The translations under genes were made by a program, and so were the position numbers. From positions 248,001 to 312,000 of the forward strand of contig CAWISL010000007.1 in the NCBI GenBank assembly GCA_963838795.1: a stretch of 64,000 nucleotides of DNA, given 5' to 3'. Shown piece after piece: positions 56,728 to 64,000 of this stretch. Below the pieces are notes generated by a model. The model ran no database searches and was not told the DNA's origin. It was given only the letters and a program-made list of their open reading frames with translations. The stretch comes from JAIBJN01 sp963838795. Its GTDB lineage: Bacteria; Actinomycetota; Thermoleophilia; Gaiellales; Gaiellaceae. Position 1 is the stretch's first letter; each line of letters opens with the position of its first letter.

Positions 56728-57674
56728 GCATCCCCGTCTTCGCAGCCCGGCACGTCTACGCGGCCGTCGACCCCTCCGACGCGGTCGAGGCCGTCCGCGA
56801 GGCGTTCGTCGCGCACGCGCGCGGCGAGTGGCTGATGCCGTCGAAGGTCTACGTCCCGGCGCCGCCCGACGGCGACTTCCGCGCGATGCCGGCTCGCGGA
56901 GGCGGTTACGCCGTGCTCAAGTGGGTGACGTCCTTCCCGCGGAACCCCGAGCGAGGCCTTCCGACCGTGAGCGGCATCGTCCTCCTCTCCGACGCGACAG
57001 ACGGCCGTCTCCTGGCCCAGCTCGACGCGGGCGCGCTCACGGCGCTTCGCACCGGCGCGGCGGCGGTCCTCGCGGCCGAAACGCTGGGTGCCGGCGAAGG
57101 GCCTGCCGCGGTGGTCGGCTGCGGCGTCAACGGGCGGGCCGTCGCCCGGACGTTCCTGGCCCGTGGACGTGACGTCCTCCTCTGGGACGCCGACGCCGAA
57201 CGGACTACGCAGATCGCCGGGGAGCTGGGCGCGGGCGCGGCCGCCTCGCGGGAGGAGGCGCTGGCCGCCGACGTCGTCGTCACCGTCACGCCCGGGCGGG
57301 AGCTGCTCTTCGGCCCGGGAAGCCTCAGCGCCGGCCAGCACGTCAGCCTGATGGGCGCGGACGGGCCCGGAAAAGCCGAGATCGCCGTCGAGGAACTCGC
57401 GCGCGCCCGGGTCGTCGTGGACGAGTGGGAGCAGGCGAGCCACAACGGCGACATCTCGCGCGCGGTCGAGGCGGGGACGCTCGGGCGGGACGACGTCGTC
57501 GAACTCGGCCGAATCCTCGCGGGCGAAGCGGCGGGGCGGACGCGGAGCGAGGAGACCACGGTCTTCGACTCGACCGGCCTCGCGGTCCAGGACCTCGCCG
57601 TCGCCGCGCTCGTCTACGAGCGCTACCGCGCAGGGGCGGCGTTCGACGGGGTCGTCGAGATCGACCTGGCCTGA
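56724..57674 (+). CDS. Ornithine cyclodeaminase/mu-crystallin family protein
   Basis: 316-residue NAD(P)-dependent imine reductase/deaminase-like enzyme. Family marks: FAARHVYAAVDPSDAVEAV, MPARGGGYAVLKWVTSFP, GALTALRTGAAAVLAA, the Rossmann motif AAVVGCGVNGRAVARTFL and VVDEWEQASHNGDISRAVEAG. Members include ornithine cyclodeaminase, alanine dehydrogenase and ketimine reductases; the exact substrate is not clear. GTG 56724 overlaps the methyltransferase stop, so the pair is co-translated. Confidence 0.87.
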   Translation: MSIPVFAARHVYAAVDPSDAVEAVREAFVAHARGEWLMPSKVYVPAPPDGDFRAMPARGGGYAVLKWVTSFPRNPERGLPTVSGIVLLSDATDGRLLAQLDAGALTALRTGAAAVLAAETLGAGEGPAAVVGCGVNGRAVARTFLARGRDVLLWDADAERTTQIAGELGAGAAASREEALAADVVVTVTPGRELLFGPGSLSAGQHVSLMGADGPGKAEIAVEELARARVVVDEWEQASHNGDISRAVEAGTLGRDDVVELGRILAGEAAGRTRSEETTVFDSTGLAVQDLAVAALVYERYRAGAAFDGVVEIDLA

Positions 57675-57698
57675 CCGGCCACCGTCCGGGCCGAGAAC

Positions 57699-57867
57699 CT
57701 AGAAGGGTTTGACGAAATAGTCGCTGTGCCGCCGGGCCGCGCTGCTCGCCCCGAGGACTGCGTCCTCAGTCGCGCCCGTAGCCTTGGCTAGGAGCGCTCC
57801 CTGCGTCCTTGCCTAGGAACGACCATCGCACCCCGGCGACGAGCACTATTCCGCCAACCCCTTCTAG
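57699..57867. repeat. 169-bp palindromic intergenic repeat, copy 1
   Basis: Bounded by CTAGAA (57699) and TTCTAG (57867). The left arm CTAGAAGGGTTTGACGAAAT and the reverse complement of the right arm (CTAGAAGGGGTTGGCGGAAT) match at 17 of 20 positions. An inner hairpin TAGCC-TT-GGCTA sits near 57779. It contains the TAG stop of the sulfurtransferase gene in its right end. Copy 2 at 59709 has the same length and shares long blocks. Confidence 0.75.
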
Positions 57868-58589
57868 CCGGTCTCGGCCGGAAGCCCCCGGCCGCACCAG
57901 TCGCTCCACGAGCCGGGGTAGAGCTTCGCGTCGTCGCGTCCGGCCTGCGAGAGCCGCAGGAGGACGACCGCCGCGGTGATCCCGGAGCCGCAGTAGGCGA
58001 CCAGCTCCTCCGCCTCGACGAGATCGGGCGGGAGCTCGCCGGGATAGGGCGCGTTGCGCGCGCCGGGGATGCGCCCGGCGACCGGGTCGATCGGCTCGAC
58101 CTCCCCGCGGTAGCGCTCCGGGAGCCGCGCGTCGACGACGGTGAGACCGGGCTCGCCGAGCCGCGCCGCGAGCTCCTCGGCCCCGATCAAGTCGTCCGTG
58201 CGCAGCCGGGGCACGAAGACGGCCGGCTCGACCTCCTCCTCCCCGCTCGAGAGCGGCCCCAGCCAGGCGCCCATGCCCCCGTCGAGCACGGCGACGTCAT
58301 CGTGGCCGAAGTGGCGCAGGAGCCACCAGAGCCGCGCTGCGCCGCCGTTCATCCCCTGGTCGTAGGCGACGACGAAGACTCCGGGGCCGACCCCGGCGCC
58401 GCCCGCCGCGCGGGCGAAATCGTCCGCGGTGGGAAGGGGATGGCGCCCGCCGGGGCTCGCCGGCGGCGCCGACAGATCGCCCTCCACGTCGAGGAAGGAG
58501 GCACCGGGAACGTGGCCTTCGAGATAGAGCTCACGGCCGCGGCCGGGGCTCCCGAGCTCCCAGCGGCAGTCGACGAACAGGTAGCGCAA
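57864..58589 (-). CDS. Thiosulfate/3-mercaptopyruvate sulfurtransferase (tandem rhodanese)
   Basis: Two-domain rhodanese of 241 residues. The first domain is non-catalytic (FVDCRWELG, HVPGASFLDVEGDLSAP, YDQGMNGGAARLWWLL). The second holds the active-site Cys in YCGSGITAAV, close to the CG[S/T]GVTA loop of mercaptopyruvate sulfurtransferases. It moves sulfane sulfur to thiols or cyanide. The stop codon lies within the terminal arm of repeat copy 1. Start ATG 58589 is 3 bp after the sugar dehydrogenase stop, so both probably share a transcript. Confidence 0.88.
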   Translation of the reverse strand: MRYLFVDCRWELGSPGRGRELYLEGHVPGASFLDVEGDLSAPPASPGGRHPLPTADDFARAAGGAGVGPGVFVVAYDQGMNGGAARLWWLLRHFGHDDVAVLDGGMGAWLGPLSSGEEEVEPAVFVPRLRTDDLIGAEELAARLGEPGLTVVDARLPERYRGEVEPIDPVAGRIPGARNAPYPGELPPDLVEAEELVAYCGSGITAAVVLLRLSQAGRDDAKLYPGSWSDWCGRGLPAETG

Positions 58590-58592
58590 GCC

Positions 58593-59690
58593 TCAGCGGG
58601 CGAGTCTGTAGATTACGCCGCCCCGGTGGACGACGAGGAGCTCGCCGTTCCTGCGCTCTCCGAACGACGCAATGTTCAGACCCGTGTCCCTGACCAGCCG
58701 TCCGTCGCGCACCAGCTCGCCGTCCCCGTTGACCTTCAGCCGCCAGATGCGGCCGGAGTAGTAGTCGGCGTAGAAGTACCAGCCCCGCAGGCGCGAGGGC
58801 AGCCTCCCGCCGCGGTAGGCGTATCCGCCGGTGATGGCCTGGCCCCGGGCATGGCTGTAGACCTCCTCCGGGAAGATGCGGTCGCCGGGGCCGCGAAGCC
58901 CGCCGGTCGGGCAGCCGCTCCGCGCCCGGCCCTCGTAGCGATCCCAGAGGTAGTTCTCGGGCGTGCCGCCGAGCCGCGAGGCCCGGATGCTGCTGACCTC
59001 CTCCCAGCGGCCCTGGCCCACGTCGCCGACGTAGTGGCGTCCGGTCGAGCGGTCGAACGAGAAGCGCCAGGGGTTACGGAGGCCGTAGCCGTCGATGCGC
59101 CAGCCCGCCGACAGGGCGTCGGCGTCGATGCTCAGGAGCTTGCCCTTTCGGCTCGAGAGGTCCTGGGCGTTCCCGCCGGGATCGCAGCCGCCGCCGCCGT
59201 CCCCGGTGCTGACGTAGAGCCGGCCGTTGGGGCCGAAGGCCACCTGCCCGCCGTTGTGATTGGCGTGGGCCGAATGTTCGACGTCGAGGAGCATCCTGCG
59301 CGTGCTCCGCCTGCCGGCGCTGAAGGACGCATTCGCGCGGAAGCGCGCGACGCGGACGTCGCCGCCGTTTTCGGTGTAGTTGACGTAGAAGAACCGGGTC
59401 TGGGCGTAGTCGGAGGGGAACGCGATCGAGAAGAGCCCGCGCTCGCCGCCGAAGGCGACGAGATCGCGAATGTCGAGGAAGACCGAGCGGCCGCCGGGAC
59501 CGAGCCTCCAGATCTGCCCCTCCTGTCCCACGACGTGGAGCGTGCCGTCCCGCGGCGAGGCTGCCACGTGGACGGGCGAGTCGAACCCGCCCGCGACGCG
59601 GGCGAGGCGAATCGCCGAGGCCGGAGAGGGAGCGGCCAGGACGAGGACGGCCAGGATGAAGAGAAGCGTCGAGACCCCTGGGCGGCGCAT
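58593..59690 (-). CDS. Secreted PQQ-type glucose/sorbosone dehydrogenase family protein
   Basis: 365-residue six-bladed beta-propeller of the GSDH family with a signal peptide (STLLFILAVLVLAAPSPASA). Propeller features include AFGGERGLFSIAFPSDY, HNGGQVAFGPNGRLYVSTGDGGGG (calcium/PQQ region), GLRNPWRFSFDR and ITGGYAYRGG. Some family members bind PQQ to oxidise sugars; others are uncharacterised. It is extracellular or envelope located. Repeat copy 2 lies in front of its start. Frame is clean. Confidence 0.85.
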   Translation of the reverse strand: MRRPGVSTLLFILAVLVLAAPSPASAIRLARVAGGFDSPVHVAASPRDGTLHVVGQEGQIWRLGPGGRSVFLDIRDLVAFGGERGLFSIAFPSDYAQTRFFYVNYTENGGDVRVARFRANASFSAGRRSTRRMLLDVEHSAHANHNGGQVAFGPNGRLYVSTGDGGGGCDPGGNAQDLSSRKGKLLSIDADALSAGWRIDGYGLRNPWRFSFDRSTGRHYVGDVGQGRWEEVSSIRASRLGGTPENYLWDRYEGRARSGCPTGGLRGPGDRIFPEEVYSHARGQAITGGYAYRGGRLPSRLRGWYFYADYYSGRIWRLKVNGDGELVRDGRLVRDTGLNIASFGERRNGELLVVHRGGVIYRLAR

Positions 59691-59708
59691 CCCGGGACGG
59701 TAGCGGAT

Positions 59709-59877
59709 CTAGAACCCCTTGCGAAATGAAGCCGGGTGCCGCCGGGCCGCGCTGGCCGGCACGATTCGGCGTCCTCGGTCGCGCCCGTATTCTCGAATAC
59801 GAGCGCTCCCTGCGTCCTTGCCTCGCACTCGCCCAGCACACCCCGGCAGCGACGCATCATCCCGCAATGAGTTCTAG
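59709..59877. repeat. 169-bp palindromic intergenic repeat, copy 2
   Basis: Same boundaries as copy 1: CTAGAA at 59709 and TTCTAG at 59877. Shared blocks include TGCCGCCGGGCCGCGCTG, GTCGCGCCCGTA and GAGCGCTCCCTGCGTCCTTG. The inner hairpin here is GTATTC-TC-GAATAC, different in sequence but equal in position to copy 1. The right end contains the stop codon of the MBL hydrolase gene. It fills the gap between that gene and the sugar dehydrogenase. Confidence 0.75.
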
Positions 59878-60749
59878 GCGGCCGTCGCCTCCGCCTTCTT
59901 GTCCCAGTACCGGCGCAGCCCGGCGTATGACTGCCAGAAGGGCCCCGCCTGCTGGAAGAGCTCGGCGGTCTCGCGATCGGCAGCTGCACGGACGTCGGCC
60001 TCGGCCGCGCGGACGAAGTCCTCCTCCGAGCCTTCCCGGGCGCGGTCCGCCCACGTGCGCAGGGTCGTGCGCAGCTCGTCGAGGTGGAGCGCCGGGTCGT
60101 CGACGACGCCGAAATGCCCGAGCAGGAGCCGCGCCGGCCGACGCGCCTCGATCGCGTCGATGGTCTGCTCCCAGGCGTCGACGTCGATGTCGGGCGGCGG
60201 CGCGACCGGCGCCACGTACCGGCCCGGGAGGATCCGCACGCCGGCCGCGTCGCCCGTGAGGCACGAGCCGTCCGGTGAGAGAAAGGAGACGTGGTGGGAG
60301 GCGTGCCCCGGCGTCGGGAACGACTCCAGGTCGAGCACGCGGTCGCCGACGATCCGCACGTTCTCCTCCGGGACGGGCTCGAGCTCGCCCCAGAGCCGGT
60401 CGAAGTCGTCCCCGTAGAGCCGGCGCGCGCTTCGCTCGAGGCGATCGGGGTCGACGAGATGCGGCGCGCCGATCTCGCTCACGTGCACGAGCAGCTGCGG
60501 GTTCTCCCGGACGAGCGAGCCCGCCGCGCCGGCGTGGTCGAGGTGGATGTGCGTCAGCACGAGGTGGCGCAGGTCCCCGACGTCGAGCCCGTGCCCGCTG
60601 AGCCCTGCCCGAAGACCTTCCAGGCAGCTTGCCGGGCCGCAGTCGACGAGCGCCGGCTCGCTGCCCTCGAGCAGGTACGAGCCGATGACGCGCCGACGGC
60701 CGAGATGCTCGAGGTCGAGGAGCTGCACCTCGGAAACGGTACTGGTCAC
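59874..60749 (-). CDS. MBL-fold metallohydrolase
   Basis: 291-residue metallo-beta-lactamase-fold hydrolase. The metal motif THIHLDHAG is near residue 60, FPTPGHASHHVSFL supplies the next His, LTGDAAGVR the bridging Asp, and LLLGHFGVVDD the last His. The C-terminal helical part (FQQAGPFWQSYAGLRRYW) is like glyoxalase II-type or lactonase relatives of unknown substrate. GTG 60749 overlaps the cupredoxin gene stop by four bases and is preferred over a long upstream open frame. Confidence 0.85.
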   Translation of the reverse strand: MTSTVSEVQLLDLEHLGRRRVIGSYLLEGSEPALVDCGPASCLEGLRAGLSGHGLDVGDLRHLVLTHIHLDHAGAAGSLVRENPQLLVHVSEIGAPHLVDPDRLERSARRLYGDDFDRLWGELEPVPEENVRIVGDRVLDLESFPTPGHASHHVSFLSPDGSCLTGDAAGVRILPGRYVAPVAPPPDIDVDAWEQTIDAIEARRPARLLLGHFGVVDDPALHLDELRTTLRTWADRAREGSEEDFVRAAEADVRAAADRETAELFQQAGPFWQSYAGLRRYWDKKAEATAA

Positions 60750-61162
60750 TCGACCGTGAGCGTCCCCTCCATCCCGCCTTCGCGGTGTCCTGGGACGGCG
60801 CAGTAGAACTCGTACGCGCCGGCGTCGAGCGCCACCGAGAGCTCGGTGCTCCCCTCGGTGATCGTCTCGCTCACCTCTTCGATCCCGCTTCCCTCGACCT
60901 CTACGTTGTGGGGGATCCCGGAATCGTTGACGAGCTCGATCGTGACCTCGCCTGCCGACGCCGTGAGCTCCGTCGTGTCGAACGCCAGCGCTCCGCTGGG
61001 GTCGGCCGTGAGCGTGAGGGCTCCCCCTCCGGCTGCCGGGGCGCCGGTGTCGGTGGCCGCCGGCTCCTCGGTGGTCTCCTCGTCGTCGTCGCCTCCGCAC
61101 GCCGCCACTGCAAAGGTGAGCGCGAGCGCGGTCAGCATGAGGGGAAACAAGCGTCGCGTCAT
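60746..61162 (-). CDS. Cupredoxin-domain lipoprotein
   Basis: 138-residue secreted copper protein. The lipobox is ALTFAVAACGG (Cys 22), followed by an acidic/Ala-Thr-rich linker and a plastocyanin-like domain. Copper ligands are visible: His in SGIPHNVEVEG and Cys-His-Met in FYCAVPGHREGGMEG. It probably shuttles electrons at the outer membrane face of the cytoplasmic membrane. ATGA overlap with the upstream membrane-protein gene and GTGA with the MBL gene form a three-gene operon. Confidence 0.9.
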   Translation of the reverse strand: MTRRLFPLMLTALALTFAVAACGGDDDEETTEEPAATDTGAPAAGGGALTLTADPSGALAFDTTELTASAGEVTIELVNDSGIPHNVEVEGSGIEEVSETITEGSTELSVALDAGAYEFYCAVPGHREGGMEGTLTVE

Positions 61163-62091
61163 GGGGCTCCTTCCTGAGATGGCTTTCGGAATCTACCTAC
61201 GCCCCTGGCCGCAAAATGGATGAGGAGAGCCGTCCCGAGAATGGCCGCCCAGGCCCACGAGGCTTTCGGGACGGTCATGTTCGGGAGCTCGAGCGAAGTC
61301 GTGCCCCGCTTCGCGAGCTGCTCGAGCCAGAAGTCCTGCAGGGCGTTCGCCAGGCCATACACCAGCATGAGCGCCACGTAGAAGCCGAGCGCAGTCCGCA
61401 GGGACGGCGGGCGCACTTGCCCGACCACCCGGGAGAGCGCGAGGGCCGAGAGGGCGAGCAGCGTCCCGTCCAGGCCGTGGTGATGGCCGAGGTGCACTGC
61501 TCTCAGGTTCGGATGACCGGGCTCGGCCACGATCTCGTCGCTCATGAAGAAGCCGAGGCCGGGCACGTCGGTGACGTAGACGCCGATCTCCGCGAAGAGC
61601 CACGGCAGCGCGACGAGGACGAGGAGGACGGCCGCCAGGGCGCGCGCGACGTCCCAGCCGCCGCCGAAGGGGCGCGAGGCGCCGAGGCCTCCACGCGCGA
61701 GCGCGACTCCGGTGAGGACGAGCGCGATCGCCACGCCGAGGGCCGGGAGCGCGTTGACGGGCTTCGCATCGAGGTCCGACTGCTCGACGACTCCCGGCCA
61801 GGCAACGACCGCGCAGAGACCGGCTGCAAGCACGGCCACGACGGCGAGGCGGCCGCGGAGCCGGTCCGCGACGACGGCGAGGAGCGCGATCGCCACGAGG
61901 GCGGTGGAGTAGTTCGAGAAGACGAGCACCCGTCCCGCCCCGGCCGCAGAGCCCTCGCCGCTGACGTTGTAGAGATCCTGGGGGGACAGGCGGGAGGACG
62001 TGACCCACATCCCCGCGGCGACGACGCCGAAGAGCATCCAGACCGCCGCCACCTCGGCGAGCCCGGGCCGCGCCGTGCTTCCAGCGCTCAC
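61159..62091 (-). CDS. Polytopic membrane protein, haem-copper-oxidase-subunit-like topology
   Basis: 310-residue protein with about eight membrane helices. Segments include AEVAAVWMLFGVVAAGMWV, ALVAIALLAVVADRL and WAWAAILGTALLIHFAA. The HLGHHHGLDGTLLALSALAL stretch places several histidines at a helix edge, which could bind metal or haem. I cannot assign a family. Coupling to a cupredoxin lipoprotein suggests a role in respiratory electron transfer or copper handling, as inference. Confidence 0.55.
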   Translation of the reverse strand: MSAGSTARPGLAEVAAVWMLFGVVAAGMWVTSSRLSPQDLYNVSGEGSAAGAGRVLVFSNYSTALVAIALLAVVADRLRGRLAVVAVLAAGLCAVVAWPGVVEQSDLDAKPVNALPALGVAIALVLTGVALARGGLGASRPFGGGWDVARALAAVLLVLVALPWLFAEIGVYVTDVPGLGFFMSDEIVAEPGHPNLRAVHLGHHHGLDGTLLALSALALSRVVGQVRPPSLRTALGFYVALMLVYGLANALQDFWLEQLAKRGTTSLELPNMTVPKASWAWAAILGTALLIHFAARGVGRFRKPSQEGAP

Positions 62092-62260
62092 CCGACCAGA
62101 CTACTCCCGCCCGGCCTGAGGACGCATTTTTCCGCGTTTACGGCGAAATGCGAGCCAGTGCTAGATCCCCCTTTCGAGTGAGGGCCGGGCCTCCGCTCCC
62201 AAGTTGAATTTGATCTGGCTTCCGTCGGGGGAGCCGCAAAGAGGAGGTGTCTGCGGCCGC
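62092..62260. other. Intergenic region upstream of the GAF-GGDEF gene
   Basis: A 169-bp gap between divergent genes, expected to hold both promoters. No convincing -10/-35 pair, riboswitch or repeat was recognised. A purine-rich GAGGAGG at 62241-62247 may be the ribosome site for the GTG at 62261, although the spacing is long; GTG 62276 is the alternative. Confidence 0.4.
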
Positions 62261-64000
62261 GTGGAACTCAGAGAGGTGAACAGCCTGGTTCCCGAGGCGA
62301 CCCAGGCGACTCCGCCCCACTCGCCTCCCGCTCGCACAGACGGGCTCGTCGATTCCTATCGCCGGCTGGCCGACGTCTTCCACGAGGTGCTCTCGGAGCA
62401 GACGCACTCGACTGTCCTCGAGCGAATCGCGGACTCGCTCGCGGACGTGATCCCGTACGACGCCTTCACGATCTACCAAGCCGACGAGGCCCGCCGGCTG
62501 CTGATTCCGGTGATGGCGCGCGACCGCTGGGCCGACGAGATCATGAGCGACCGACCGGTTCTCGGCGAGGGCATCACCGGCTGGGCCATCGACCACTGCG
62601 AGGCCCAGCTCGTGAACGACGCCCACCTCGATCCGCGCGTGAAGACGGTCCCGGGCACGCCCGACGACGAGCCCGAAGCGCTCATCTCCGTGCCGCTCGT
62701 CGCCCGCGGGGCCGTCAAGGGCGCGCTGAACGTCTACCGGCTGGGCACGGGGGCGCGCTTCTCCGAGGAGGAGTTCGAGCTGGCGAAACGCTTCGGCGAC
62801 GCTGCCGCGCTCGCGCTCGACAACGCCCAGGTGCGCGCCGCGCTCGAGCTGCAGGCGCAGACCGACTCGCTCACCGGCCTCTACAACCACCGCTACTTCC
62901 ACGACCGCCTCCGCTCCGAGCTGAACCGCGCCAGCCGAAGCCACGACTCGATCGCCGTGCTGATGCTCGACATCGACGACTTCAAGCGCGTCAACGACAT
63001 CCACGGCCACGGAAGCGGCGACCTCGCGCTCGTCGAGCTGGCCGACCTCCTGCAGGGGATCGTTCGGACCTCTGACGTCGTCTGCCGGCTCGGAGGCGAG
63101 GAGTTCGGCGTGATCATGGCCTCCTGCGACGCCGGTGACGCGCTCGGCCTCGCCCGCCGGATCGTCGACAGTCTCGCCGAGACCGAGATCGCCCCCGCCG
63201 GCAGGCTCAGCGTCTCGATCGGCATCGCCCAGGGGCCCGAGCACGCGATGAACCCGCGCGAGCTGGTGGCCTGCGCCGAGATCGCCATGATGACCGCGAA
63301 GGCGCGCGGCAAGGACCAGGCCGTCCTCTTCGAGGAGGAAGCCGGCGAGCGCCCGGCGCCCGCCGCGGTGGGCCGTGACGTCCGCTCGATCGCGCACCTG
63401 AAGATGCTCCAGAGCCTCGCGGGCAAGCTCAACCGCCTGAACGACGTGCGCGAGATCGGCGACGCGATCGTGAACGAGCTGCGGATGCTCGTCGACTACC
63501 ACAGCTGCCGCCTGTACGTCGTCGACGGGGACCTCATCGTCCCCGTGGCCTGGCGCGGCGACCTCGACCCCTACTCGGACGAGAGCGTCGAGGCGCTCAC
63601 CTGCACGATCGGCGAGGGGTTCACGGGCCGGGCCGTCGAGACGGGCGAGTCGATCCTCCTCGCGAACGCGCTCGACTGCGACTACGCCGTCACCATCCCC
63701 GGCACCGAGGACGTGGACGAGTCGATCATCGCCGTCCCCCTGCACTACGGCACCCGCGTGATCGGGGCCGTCGTCATCTCCAAGCTGGGGGTCGACCAGT
63801 TCGACGAGGACGACGTCCGTCTCCTCGAGGTCCTCGGCGGCCACGCCTCGGTTGCCCTCGAAAACGCGCGCCTCTACGAGGCCGAGCGGCTCGAGGCGAG
63901 TCGGGCGAAGACGTCGCTCGAGATCTCCAACGCGCTCCTCGACTTCAGCCGCCGCCTCGCCCTCGCCGAGTCGCTGGACGAGGTGCTCGAGCGCGCCGTC
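62261..64000 (+). CDS. GAF-GGDEF-GAF diguanylate cyclase protein (3' end cut by window)
   Basis: At least 580 residues of a cytosolic sensor protein. A GAF domain occupies about residues 25-195 (YDAFTIYQADEARRLLIPV, GEGITGWAIDHCEAQLVND, ALISVPLV). A diguanylate cyclase domain follows with LTGLYNHRYFHDRL, MLDIDDFKRVNDIHGHGSGD and the intact active site RLGGEEFGVI. A second GAF lies at about 395-540 (LYVVDGDLIVPVAWRG, GEGFTGRAVETGESILL). The end, near SRRLALAESLDEVLERAV, looks like the start of a third GAF or an effector domain. GTG 62261 is the likely start. It is the second c-di-GMP producer in the window. Confidence 0.88.
   Translation, partial: MELREVNSLVPEATQATPPHSPPARTDGLVDSYRRLADVFHEVLSEQTHSTVLERIADSLADVIPYDAFTIYQADEARRLLIPVMARDRWADEIMSDRPVLGEGITGWAIDHCEAQLVNDAHLDPRVKTVPGTPDDEPEALISVPLVARGAVKGALNVYRLGTGARFSEEEFELAKRFGDAAALALDNAQVRAALELQAQTDSLTGLYNHRYFHDRLRSELNRASRSHDSIAVLMLDIDDFKRVNDIHGHGSGDLALVELADLLQGIVRTSDVVCRLGGEEFGVIMASCDAGDALGLARRIVDSLAETEIAPAGRLSVSIGIAQGPEHAMNPRELVACAEIAMMTAKARGKDQAVLFEEEAGERPAPAAVGRDVRSIAHLKMLQSLAGKLNRLNDVREIGDAIVNELRMLVDYHSCRLYVVDGDLIVPVAWRGDLDPYSDESVEALTCTIGEGFTGRAVETGESILLANALDCDYAVTIPGTEDVDESIIAVPLHYGTRVIGAVVISKLGVDQFDEDDVRLLEVLGGHASVALENARLYEAERLEASRAKTSLEISNALLDFSRRLALAESLDEVLERAV

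Overview
The window is very G+C-rich DNA with tightly packed genes, many GTG or TTG starts and frequent 4-base ATGA/GTGA overlaps. Gene content (coenzyme F420 synthesis with a fused FbiC, a UvrD2-type helicase with HRDC domain, aerobic CO dehydrogenase, MshEN and NERD proteins) points to an actinobacterium, most likely of the Thermoleophilia/Gaiellales type. The phylum-level placement is an inference from gene content only.

Layout. 1-10.5 kb: a cut-off aminotransferase, a PAS-GGDEF-EAL c-di-GMP enzyme, an ACT protein, UvrD2, an animal-type haem peroxidase, a flavin reductase, a KTSC protein, a VapBC toxin-antitoxin pair with a palindromic operator, and the C-terminal half of a RecB-like nuclease/helicase. 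That gene is broken next to the 3' half of a tRNA-Thr gene (10621-10666), which looks like an integration or deletion scar. 10.7-21.2 kb: a NERD-like membrane protein, adenine deaminase, an orphan MshEN domain, a thermonuclease lipoprotein, a quinone oxidoreductase, a three-subunit xanthine-dehydrogenase-type operon followed by a cupin, and a membrane metallophosphoesterase.

21.4-33.8 kb is a carbon monoxide dehydrogenase island: form I CoxMSL (large subunit with the AYRCSFR loop), two XdhC-type maturation proteins (one fused to a YHS domain), CoxG, a complete form II CoxS-L-M set (AYRGAGR), and the divergent CoxD AAA ATPase and CoxE VWA protein. 33.8-41.9 kb: PEP carboxylase, then an 8-oxoguanine-deaminase-like hydrolase, a dialkylglycine-decarboxylase-like aminotransferase, HIU hydrolase, OHCU decarboxylase and urate oxidase. 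Together with adenine deaminase and the XDH-type operon, these make a near-complete route from purine bases to allantoin. 41.9-47 kb: all core F420 genes (cofE, npdG, cofD, cofC, fbiC) with almost no spacer. 47-64 kb: an alcohol dehydrogenase/quinone reductase, a hydantoinase, three large membrane proteins (two of GT39 type), an HMG-CoA-lyase-type enzyme, a methyltransferase, an ornithine-cyclodeaminase relative, a sulfurtransferase, a sugar dehydrogenase, an MBL hydrolase, a cupredoxin lipoprotein, and a GAF-GGDEF-GAF protein cut by the window end.

Two things cut across the annotation. About 35 single-base frameshifts lie between 1.4 and 32.2 kb and essentially none lie beyond. Most look like duplication of one base beside a short G/C run, so the affected genes are probably intact in the organism, and I annotate them as CDS with the break noted. 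Second, the intergenic gaps carry several repeat families: a pair of 169-bp palindromic elements, a GGGGTCTGACCCC hairpin family, and a 44-bp inverted pair around the XDH large subunit and cupin. No CRISPR array, rRNA, intact tRNA, transposase or integrase was found.
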